Part shown: piece by piece, positions 33,791-42,819 of the stretch
Numbering within the stretch: position 1 is the stretch's first letter
How the letters are laid out: every line of letters starts with the position of its first letter
DNA from: Eutypa lata
Taxonomy: Eukaryota; Ascomycota; Sordariomycetes; Xylariales; Diatrypaceae
DNA: 64,000 nt
Direction: 5' to 3'
NCBI GenBank assembly: GCA_022661535.1
Contig: JAKULF010000011.1
Location: forward strand, 2,666,001-2,730,000
Made by a program: the position numbers and the translations under genes
The notes under the pieces: model-generated
Seen by the model: the letters and a program-made list of their open reading frames with translations, nothing else
What the model was told of the DNA's origin: nothing
Databases searched by the model: none

Positions 33791-34927
33791 ATGACGACGA
33801 TGGAGGTATTGCCGAGGCCAGAGCTGAGCCATATCCCTACTACCAAGCTTCGACTCGCATCCGGCAACGGCCCCATATATCGGACCGTATTGAGAACTCC
33901 GCTCCGGGACGCAGATCCGTCCGAAATACCCGTCATTGACATCTCTGGGATTTTCAGCAAGTCGATCACGGATCGGCAAGACCTAGCGGGACAGGTGCGC
34001 GACGCCGCGACCAACAACGGGTTCTTCTACATCAAGAACCACGGCATCCCGTCCCATGTCACCAGCGACGCACACGAAGCATGTCTGGAGTTCTTCCGGC
34101 AGCCTCGGGAGATCAAGGAGCGCGCCAGCTCCGCCAATTCCAAACACTTCAACGGATATAAGCCGCCTGGCTCGCAGCGCGTGAATCCCTTTGAGTCGGT
34201 CGACGTGCGGGAGACGTTCTCCTGGACCTACGATCCGAAATTCGACCCGACCGTCGAAGACCCGTCCGCCATTCCGCCCGAGGTCGCCAGGCATCTCCGG
34301 TGCGAGGACTACCACTGGGACGCCACGTCGAACAACCCGCATTTCAAAGAGGCAATTGTCACGTACTGGCGCTCGTGCCTCGCAGTTGCACGGGAGCTTG
34401 TGAAGATCTTCGCACTTTCTCTCGACTTGCCCGAGGACTTCTTCGCTGCCAAATTCCAATATCCGGATGCGGCCTTGGCGTTGAACTACTATCCAGGCAT
34501 TTCAGCACCCCAATCCCCAGATGACCCCAACGCCCAGGTCTCCATCGGTTCGCATACCGACTTCCAGCTTTTCACCATGCTGTGGCAGGACGCCATCGGT
34601 GGACTCCAGGTACTGAATCGTCAGGGGCAGTGGATCAACGCCAAGCCCATTCCAGGGACATTTGTCGTGAACATCGCGGACTACATGCAGCGGATTACCA
34701 ATGATCGCTACGTAAGCACCGTGCATAGAGCCCAGAATTGGAGTGGCCAGGAGCGTATCAGTATGCCCTTCTTCTTCGGATTTAGCCCCAACGAAAGCTG
34801 TGGGGTGTTGGATAGTTGCGTGGACGAAGGACAGGAGAAGAAATACGATGAAATCACATGTATCGAGTGGGTCAAGAAGAGGGTTGCTATGATGCACCAG
34901 ACCGAGCCAACACATGGAGAGTCTTAG
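33791..34927 (+). CDS. 2-oxoglutarate/Fe(II)-dependent dioxygenase (isopenicillin N synthase-like)
   Basis: Single exon, 378 aa, full family length. The N-terminal DIOX_N part contains IPVIDISGIF and NNGFFYIKNHGIP. The catalytic double-stranded beta helix has the iron triad H255-T-D257 (GSHTDFQLFTMLWQD) and H312 (VSTVHRAQN), and the 2-oxoglutarate-binding R322-x-S324 (RISMPFFFGF). Such enzymes hydroxylate, desaturate or cyclise small molecules. Fungal members occur both in biosynthetic clusters and in detoxification. The FAD oxidase at 35156-36628 converges on it 228 nt away and an MFS pump follows, which suggests joint action on one compound, but the substrate is not visible. The start is the ATG at 33791; another ATG lies three codons further in. 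Confidence 0.92.
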   Translation: MTTMEVLPRPELSHIPTTKLRLASGNGPIYRTVLRTPLRDADPSEIPVIDISGIFSKSITDRQDLAGQVRDAATNNGFFYIKNHGIPSHVTSDAHEACLEFFRQPREIKERASSANSKHFNGYKPPGSQRVNPFESVDVRETFSWTYDPKFDPTVEDPSAIPPEVARHLRCEDYHWDATSNNPHFKEAIVTYWRSCLAVARELVKIFALSLDLPEDFFAAKFQYPDAALALNYYPGISAPQSPDDPNAQVSIGSHTDFQLFTMLWQDAIGGLQVLNRQGQWINAKPIPGTFVVNIADYMQRITNDRYVSTVHRAQNWSGQERISMPFFFGFSPNESCGVLDSCVDEGQEKKYDEITCIEWVKKRVAMMHQTEPTHGES

Positions 34928-35155
34928 AAATAACTGAATGGAATAGAATAGAGTAGAATAGAACATAGTTATGCACATTCATCAACATACTAGTCCATCA
35001 CTCACAGTTCCCTTATTGAACAACCCGTTGTTACGTGGCTGAGCTGGGGTTGTAATCAAAGGGAGATATGAGGCTTAAGGATAACGCTCATCATTTTCAT
35101 TAGGAAATAGAAGTAATTATCTGCTCAACAGAGCTAGCTGCAACTTCCTCTTCCC

Positions 35156-36628
35156 TCAGAATAGCTTGAACCCTCCAGGAACATTCTTCTGAAATAGACC
35201 CTCGGAGTCATACTTCCGACTAACCTCCTGCAGGAACTTCTTGTTCGCCTCCCCGTACGACGTGAACGGATCCTGGAACTTAGAAGCATAGTTCAGGTAG
35301 ACGTACGGCACCCGCTGGCTGCGGGCCTCGGCATCCTTCTCGATATCCCCAAGGGTGCGTTGAAGAACCGACATGATCGCATCGTCGTCCTTTTTGTGCT
35401 TCCAGTACGTTAACAACAACACCGACACCAGTGGCTCCTCCGCCTCTAGCCCCAGTACGTTACCCCCTAGCTCGGCAGTCTTGCGCAGGAGAGATTTGGG
35501 CAGGACGTGCAGCGTCAGGCATAGGACTATCCCGTCGATGGGTTTCAGTGGTTCGATCCCCTCGGAATAGATCTTAGCAGCAGAAACTAGGGCCTCTTTG
35601 TCGGCGCGCAAGGTGCAGTTCATGTACGTGCAGCGGACATGCTCTGACGACATGACAGCGTGTTCGGTAGCACCCTCCATCAGCGTCATGATGCGCAGCG
35701 AGTTGAGCTGGTCGAGCTGAGACTCGACGCTCGTGAAGGGCTTCAGCATAGGTGGGACACTGATTTTGCCCGTTTCCGAGTCCTGGATACCGTAGACCGA
35801 GGCAGCGTCCGCACCGGTGTAGTAGACTTGGTTGAGCCCCATCATGTTGTCGCCGAATTGGGCCGAGTAGCCTAGATTGACCATGATGTGGGTTTCGGCC
35901 GACACATCGGGCCTGCGGACTTCCTTGACTAGGGCCTCGACCTGTCCAGGGTAGTTGGCGTCTGAGGCGAGGTAGAAGACGACGCCACCCCAGAAAGGCT
36001 TTTGTGGGAATGTACGCAGGTCAAAACGCGTCACGACGCCGAAGTTGTTGCCACCGCCCTTGAGAGCCTTCCACAGATCGGAGTTCTCGCGGGCATTGGC
36101 CTGGACGATGGTACCCGAGGCGAGAACGACCTCGAAGTTGACCACATTATCGCAGATGAATCCCTCCCGCGTAGAAAAGAAAGAAAGACCGCCGGCGAGA
36201 CAAAGGCCGCCATTCCCCCCTTTCGCAGATCGGCTTCCTCCCACGCCGAGTCCTGCAGCTTGCACCTTCTCGTAGACAGCGCCCCATCGTTCACCGGCAC
36301 CGACAGAGACGACGCCTTCTTTGAGTTCGACACCCGTGAGGAGACTAAGGTCTAGTGTAATGCCGTCTTGGATGTTGGCACACGCATCTAGAGGCTGCTG
36401 ACCCGCTCCGCGAATGGCGAATTGCACGTCATTGTCCTTAGCGATTTTGAGGAAAGCCGATACCTCGTGTTTGTCCTTGGGCTGGAAGATAGCTGCGGGG
36501 CTGTATTCGCTCTCGCGGGCTGAGAGGTAGGCACTGTTAGAGGTTTGGTAGGCCTCGGTGCCTGGCAGAACAAGTTGGTCGCCTGGGAAGTCCTGTTGCA
36601 GGATATCGACAACTTGTTTGATGTCCAT
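35156..36628 (-). CDS. FAD-linked oxidoreductase (BBE/PCMH type)
   Basis: Single exon, 490 aa from the ATG at 36628; the frame upstream opens only with TTG. The FAD_binding_4 domain covers about 40-210 (YSPAAIFQPKDKHEVSAFL, TLDLSLLTGV, GLCLAGGLSFFS, GGGNNFGVVTRFDL). The C-terminal BBE region ends VPYVYLNYASKFQDPFTSYG, then FQKNVPGGFKL. There is no signal peptide, so unlike many berberine-bridge enzymes it is probably cytosolic. The His that anchors FAD in the usual GGH motif is Gln here (GAGQ, residue 77), and no Cys stands in the second attachment position, so flavin is likely non-covalent. It is convergent with the dioxygenase and divergent from the MFS pump. A secondary-metabolite or xenobiotic oxidation role is inferred. 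Confidence 0.9.
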   Translation of the reverse strand: MDIKQVVDILQQDFPGDQLVLPGTEAYQTSNSAYLSARESEYSPAAIFQPKDKHEVSAFLKIAKDNDVQFAIRGAGQQPLDACANIQDGITLDLSLLTGVELKEGVVSVGAGERWGAVYEKVQAAGLGVGGSRSAKGGNGGLCLAGGLSFFSTREGFICDNVVNFEVVLASGTIVQANARENSDLWKALKGGGNNFGVVTRFDLRTFPQKPFWGGVVFYLASDANYPGQVEALVKEVRRPDVSAETHIMVNLGYSAQFGDNMMGLNQVYYTGADAASVYGIQDSETGKISVPPMLKPFTSVESQLDQLNSLRIMTLMEGATEHAVMSSEHVRCTYMNCTLRADKEALVSAAKIYSEGIEPLKPIDGIVLCLTLHVLPKSLLRKTAELGGNVLGLEAEEPLVSVLLLTYWKHKKDDDAIMSVLQRTLGDIEKDAEARSQRVPYVYLNYASKFQDPFTSYGEANKKFLQEVSRKYDSEGLFQKNVPGGFKLF

Positions 36629-37906
36629 TTTGAAGGCAGGGGGCGGAATTGGCAAAGGGGAGTCAAAGTGCAGCTAATTTAATTATAGGAGAATATTGTG
36701 TTTATGATTAGGCTTTCATTAACATTATCTGGAGAACGATTGGGAAAGGTGTAACAGGATGTGCTTGGTGTAAAGTCGATGACTGGGGAGTGAGTGTTAC
36801 TCTACCAGTGCAACTCTATTTTCGGTTGGTCAGAGATCATTTCCTAATGTCGTCTCTATGGTTATGTTGGTGATAGCTACCTATGTTTGTACATACAGAT
36901 GTACTAATGCAGTTGTTTGCCATTCTACATATGTGATAAAAAGTTACAAACAGTAAATTCACAATTATCTGAACTGTCCTAATGCACGACACCTAACCAA
37001 CTTGACTCTTATTCAAAATAGTTGACTGCGGGGATAATGGATATCCAGTAACAGTAATTGTTCCACGATAGAGTAACTCAGAGAGATGGGTATAATATAG
37101 ACAAGGCTGAGGATTTATACCTGACTATAAGGTACATGTTGGTTTATTTTAGAAACCCCTTGCATGGGTGGATGCATGGGTAACGTCCTAACCACAGTAA
37201 TATCCACACTAAATCACCAACATGCATACTCGGCGGCTAGTTTCTGCTTCTCACGCAGTCACGCAAACTAACAACAATGCTAGTGTGATAGGACTGAGGA
37301 ACTCGGAGTTACATGTACGTAGGTCGTGACTGGGATAGATGCCTGAGGTGGTGCGTACCTAGGTACTTAGGTACCTTACTTGGTGATCGACCGGCATGCC
37401 TCTCTTCCTCATGATAGAACACCCATATTAGACTCTGGGCCATAACGACAGCTCCTCGAGCCACCCACCACCATAATCTCTGACAATCGAGGAGGTAACT
37501 GATGCCGTCACCACTCCTTGGAAGACTCCTATGTCGACACTGTTCTCTTTCAGTACGATAATTCCTACCGAAGTTACTACCATTTAGGTTTCGATCCTTC
37601 AATGCTACGTATTTGGTATAGTCCTAATAACATGCATAGGTATTAACTACTTCGACCTGTTTGTCCAAGGCCTCTCTGGACCCAAGCCCGTGGATGTGGG
37701 CGTGGGTGACCTTTTTATACCACTTAACTATAACTAGTATTTGTGCATCTCCAGTCTTGTCATCAGTGGCGCCGTATCTCTTAACCATTCTCTGACACTT
37801 GTTTCAGCTTCACACAATCCTGTAAGAGGATTGAAGGTATACCTTAAAACTAGCCCGTTCTTCGAAAATAATATTATAGGAACAGTGGCGGTTGAGAAAC
37901 CTGAAA
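36629..37906. other. Shared divergent promoter region of the FAD oxidase and MFS genes
   Basis: About 1.3 kb without a gene. Contains TACCTAGGTACTTAGGTACC at 37357-37376, an imperfect palindrome that could bind a dimeric regulator but resembles a motif dispersed throughout the window. Confidence 0.45.
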
Positions 37907-39667
37907 ATGACGGCAAATGAAGGGGCGGCAGAAAGGGACACGACCCAAATGGAGCCAAGGCGTCATACGCAGCTCGAGGGAAACGCGGACTTGCAGGAGA
38001 AGACAAAACCACGCCATTCAACTCGCTTCTGGGGAACCTTCGCTGCTCTCTGCCTCCTTGCCTTTATCTCAGCTCTCGACGTGGCGATCATCACAACTGC
38101 TTTGCCCGACATCATTGACTCGGTGGGCGGCGCGTCGCAATATGTATGGATCGCCAACTCGTTCGTCGTCGCCTCAGCAGTGCTGCAGCCGCTCACAGGG
38201 CAGCTTGCCAACGCTCTCGGCCGTCGCGGGCCGCTCGTCGCCTCAACCGGACTCTTCGCCCTCGGCAGCGGCATCGCGGGCGGAGCATACAACGCCACCA
38301 TGTTGATAGCGGGTCGCGTCGTCCAGGGGGTGGGAGCAGGCGGGATCAACGTTCTCCTGGACATCGTCTGCTGTGATCTGGTGCCGTTGCGTGAGCGAGG
38401 AAAATACCTCGGCCTGATGTTTTCATGGTCTGGGCTCGCTGCTGCTCTGGGTCCCCCTGTTGGCGGGGCGCTGGCCGAGACCAACTGGCGCTGGATATTC
38501 TGGATGAACTTGCCTGTGTGTGGATTGGCGCTCATGGCGCTGTTGTTCTTCATGCGCGTCAAGACCGGTGGCCTGGATCCATCAGCTTTCAGTGCACAGT
38601 CGTCAGAACAACCAGGCCCGTCGAAAGGTCGCCAGATTATGGCAAGATTGAAACAACTCGACTACCTTGGCAATGGGATCTTTACACTAAGCATGATCGC
38701 ACTTCTCTTTGGGCTTGTTGAAGGCGGATCAGTGCATCCTTGGTCATCGTGGCGTATTATCTTACCTCTGGTACTCGGCGTCGTAGGCTGGATCGTATTC
38801 CACATCCAGCAACACTTCGCAGCTCAGCCCAGCGTCCCGACCCGTCTCTTCGCTAATCGGACATCGGCGACAGGCTATCTTCTGACTTTCCTCTCGTCCA
38901 TTCTCGTTCAAGCTTTAGCTTATTTTCTACCCATCTACTTCCAAGCTGTTAAGGGTACCACTATCCTTGCCTCGGGTGTTAACTTTCTACCAATGGCTAT
39001 AGGGACACTTATTCTCGCAGTTGTTGCTGGGATTCTGTTGAGTCATCTCGGAAGGTATCGGCTGCTACATGCTGTATCACTGGCGTTATCAGCTCTCGCC
39101 TTCGGCCTTCTCACTCGCCTCGATGCTGATACACCCAAGGTAGTGTGGGCTTGGTACGAGCTTGTTGGGAGCATGGGGTCTGGCTTGATTATGTCGGTGC
39201 TCCTCCCGGCCATTATGGCAGGGCTGCCTGAGTCGGACGTGGCTGTGGCTAGTTCTACGTACAGCTTTATTCGCACGTTCGGGTGGGTTTGGGGTGTCAC
39301 TGCCCCGGGCCTAATCTTCAATGCCGTCTTCGATCAGAACCTGTACCGAATCTCTAACCAAGGCTTGCGCACACAATTGTCCGGAGGCCAGGCCTATTCA
39401 TTCGCAAGTCAGATACATAAAGTACAGAGTGATTACAGCACGGATATATGGATTGAGGTGACAGAGGTTTACATTGAGAGCCTCAAAGCGATATGGTGGT
39501 TTGGGTTGGCTATCAGTCTCTTGTCATTGTTAGCTGTCGGTGGCGAGAAGGAACTCGAGCTGAGAAAGGAGCTTGAGACCGAGTATGGCCTAGACGAAAC
39601 AAAGGGTACTCCTCAAATAAACATCACTCTCGGCGATGAGAAGAAGAATGATCAGCCACCGGTTTAA
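37907..39667 (+). CDS. MFS drug:H+ antiporter, 14-TM (DHA2) type
   Basis: Single exon, 586 aa from the ATG at 37907; a TTG five codons earlier is not used. The cytosolic N-terminus (about 1-45) is polar, followed by about 14 hydrophobic segments. TM1 carries SALDVAIITTALPDI, the DHA2 signature. Motif A is GQLANALGRRGPL, and the antiporter motif C is ALGPPVGGAL with WRWIFWMNLP after it. The C-terminal tail is charged. These plasma-membrane exporters remove toxins, fungicides or the cell's own secondary metabolites. Its position next to a dioxygenase and a FAD oxidase fits export of their product or substrate. Confidence 0.93.
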   Translation: MTANEGAAERDTTQMEPRRHTQLEGNADLQEKTKPRHSTRFWGTFAALCLLAFISALDVAIITTALPDIIDSVGGASQYVWIANSFVVASAVLQPLTGQLANALGRRGPLVASTGLFALGSGIAGGAYNATMLIAGRVVQGVGAGGINVLLDIVCCDLVPLRERGKYLGLMFSWSGLAAALGPPVGGALAETNWRWIFWMNLPVCGLALMALLFFMRVKTGGLDPSAFSAQSSEQPGPSKGRQIMARLKQLDYLGNGIFTLSMIALLFGLVEGGSVHPWSSWRIILPLVLGVVGWIVFHIQQHFAAQPSVPTRLFANRTSATGYLLTFLSSILVQALAYFLPIYFQAVKGTTILASGVNFLPMAIGTLILAVVAGILLSHLGRYRLLHAVSLALSALAFGLLTRLDADTPKVVWAWYELVGSMGSGLIMSVLLPAIMAGLPESDVAVASSTYSFIRTFGWVWGVTAPGLIFNAVFDQNLYRISNQGLRTQLSGGQAYSFASQIHKVQSDYSTDIWIEVTEVYIESLKAIWWFGLAISLLSLLAVGGEKELELRKELETEYGLDETKGTPQINITLGDEKKNDQPPV

Positions 39668-41129
39668 TAGCACGCATGAATGGGAATAAATGGTGGATAA
39701 ACCAGGTAGCAATCTCTGACTAGAATACGGGAATACCCAACCTACGAGTAAATAAAAGGTTGTGGATAACCATCCCCATCAGACATCAATCAGCATTAGG
39801 CTCACATTGATAAGTAATCATCCAGCTTCCCAGGGTGCTCAATGCCGAATTGTTTTATTTAAGGAGAAGACATACGACAGTCTTAGATTTAAACATTACA
39901 GCCAGAAACATGAGTATTCGAGAACTCCCTAGGTACTGTCTACTGAAAGATAAGAAATAAAGATAAATAAATCCTTAGGGTATAGTCCTTCAACTACAGG
40001 TGAGGGCGGAACGAAACCGAAGGATAGTCGCGTTCATCGTCGTGATGAAACCAGCAGGCGATTTCTGCATCCATATCAAATCGTTCGTTCATTACAAGCG
40101 GTGGGGATGCGTCCTATATCGAGGAATGTATAATAGCAACAGGGAACCTGTAGTAAGGTCGTATTCGACGTGGAGATAATAATAGGAGGGTGAACAAGAT
40201 AGACACCTAACACTCATCGCCGGTTTAAAGACTGAAAAGTCTGGTTAGAAACAAGAGATAACGTCATACCTTCTTCATATCTCGATATACCGAAAGCCTG
40301 GAGACTTCGCGGCTAATGGTAATAAAATGAAGTCGCGTGTTTTCCAAACTAGCAATACCATCGTGTGTCACTATCGAGGGCGACGGTTGGCTTGAAGAAA
40401 AAAAAAAGGAATAATTAGTATTAAATCAGAAGACTATAGCAATATGCAAATTAGCCGCGGTCTAGAATGCCCAGCCGGGATTCCCAGTCCAGAATAATCC
40501 CACCTTCTCAACTAAGCGATTCAGGCTCTGGAAAGACCGAAGTCTTGAAAGGCTTTTGCAAAACGCCAATGGGCATTCGACTTTCTAGACTCCCTCCGCC
40601 TCAGGCAACCTAGTCCATCCCATCCACTGGGCCGTTTGGTCCCACGACTACAGTTTCTCTTAAGGGGGGTCCTAATTAAAATAGCCGTCTGTTTCGGGGC
40701 ACTTCCGATCTTAGTCTTCACCCTTTTGGGGAAACGGCACTACCCTGTTATTAGATATTTGGAGATATAACGATACCCCGCATAACCACCTACCATCCGG
40801 CAGACGTTTGATTGGGGATGTATCTCGGACACTATCTCTCGGCCGTCCATGTAACGTTCTCGGCAAAAACAGAGATATTGATCCGGACAGATCTCACGCA
40901 TGACGGCCGAGATAGGGCTTTATCGTTGGGTAAAGTAACATGGGTGGGTTGGCATGAGGTTGGACTATGTATGTTGAGGTATGACGGCTCAAAGCGATGG
41001 GGGAAACTACAAAAGGCAAGTGGCTTTCTCTATCGACCGTTTGGTTTCTAGAATCTCTTGCGGCGCGCTTCTACGACGAATCAATAGTACTGACAGGATA
41101 GAAGAACCTTCGCTTGCTTTATACACAAG
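39668..41129. other. Intergenic
   Basis: About 1.5 kb with no supported gene; promoter of the acetate-type transporter at the right end. Confidence 0.45.
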
Positions 41130-42219
41130 ATGTCGAACGGCGTCAACACAGGGGTTACGACCACCATCCATGATGAGGAAAAGGGGTTGCACCGTACGGC
41201 CACCGCCGTGACAATGTCACCCGAGCTATTCGAAAAGGTCTTTCCATCTCGAAAATATGTATCTGCTTGGACGTATCATGCTAACCTTCGTAGCTCTACC
41301 TCACTCCGAAAGTTCCGCATGTTGGTGACTACAACAGGCGATTTGCCAACCCAACACCACTTGGTTTCGTCGGGTAAGTGGTTAATTACTGATTGCTGAT
41401 TATGCTCAGAAATACATAGTACTAACCGTTTGTATGAAGATTCGTGATGTCAGTCTATCCGTTCGCCATGGTATTGATGGGTTGGGGAGGAGCGGAAGGT
41501 CTTTCCCCCCTTGCGTATGTAGCATTCTATCTTCTATCCTCTCCGGATCCGATGTGACTGTGACACTTACGTAACCACAGGGGTATCTTCTTCTTCACTG
41601 GTCCCGTGCTTCTCATCTTCGCCATGATCTTCGAGTGGATAATGGGCAACTTCTTCCCCATGATGGTCATGGGGCTATTTACCGTCTTCTGGCTGTCCTT
41701 CGGCATGCTCCAACTTCCCGGCCTCGGACTAGGAGCAGCCTACGCGACGGAAGCCGACCCCACCGGCACCCTATCTCCGGAGTACAACGCGGCCGTGGCT
41801 CTGTACCTGATCGTCTGGGGGTTCGGGCTTCTCACCTTCTTCGTCTTCACCTTGAAGATCAACGTCATCTTCGCTCTGATCTTCTTCTTGACCACCACCG
41901 CCACATGGGTGTTGGCCGGAGCCTACTGGAAACTCGTGTCGGCCGACTATGAAGCGGCGGGCAAGCTACAAAAGGTCAGTGATTGGAAGACAGAAAAAAG
42001 AACCAAAAACAAAGAACCTGAATGTCGAATCAAATTGCTGACAGATATCTCCAGACGGGTGGGGCCATATTGTTCGTCGTAGCCACGCTGGGCTGGTATA
42101 TGTGCTTCATCATCATGGCAGGGGAGATGCGCATTCCCATTAGCCTTCCTGTCGGAGATCTGAGCCATCTGTGGCCTAGAACCGATGTGGAGCTAGGCCT
42201 CAACGAAAAGCAAGACTAA
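41130..42219 (+). CDS. GPR1/FUN34/YaaH family acetate-type transporter
   Basis: Five exons: 41130-41237, 41294-41373, 41440-41514, 41581-41974 and 42055-42219. All phases agree, giving 273 aa. The first donor is the less usual GTCTTT, but it restores the conserved SPELFEK-LYLTPK and FANPTPLGFVGF. Six hydrophobic segments follow (FVMSVYPFAMVLMGW, IFFFTGPVLLIFAMIFEWIMG, and others). NPTPLG is the family signature tied to acetate/succinate passage. Homologues include yeast Ato2/Ady2 and Aspergillus AcpA, plasma-membrane carriers for acetate or ammonium. PVGDLS near the end is also conserved. It may belong to the upstream MFS group or be independent. Confidence 0.92.
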
Positions 42220-42819
42220 AGACTGAACTGGCGGCTAATGGAGAATATCAACTCGGAAACAAATCCCCAACTAACCCTTTACGAAACCAAGGAAACACCA
42301 CCTACAGTCAAGTCAGTGTTGGGCGTCCGAAATGAGTCGTGACGCAATAGGCCTCAATATACCTCTTACACAATGCAGACAGAGCACGGCAATGAATCGC
42401 TTGTAAGATTATTCAAGATTAGTAATATAGTATTTTCAAATAGCAGCTCTCCTGAAATCAATTATACCCGTTGTTTAGATTACTCTGATATATGCTAGGT
42501 GGAAACACGTCAGTCGTACATATCAAGCTAAATGGCTGTCTGTTCACGAGACACTTGGGGATTATTCTAGACGAAAGCGCCATGGTTCAAGTTGTCGTAG
42601 TGCTTCTCTTATCCCTCTAACGGATCTCTTGGAAGTTATCATGTATCCTCAATCCTTGAACTTCGATACGTATTCACCGTTGTATAGTTAACGAGTTACA
42701 GTATCAACTACATGACATGAGACTTGAACAACAAAATTTAGATACATTATTCTGGACTCTACATATGATAGAAATAGGATAGAATAGCTATTATTGCAAA
42801 TGCAACGTCCCCACAGTCG
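42220..42819. other. Intergenic, convergent
   Basis: 3' regions of the transporter and of the minus-strand kinase. No gene. Confidence 0.5.
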
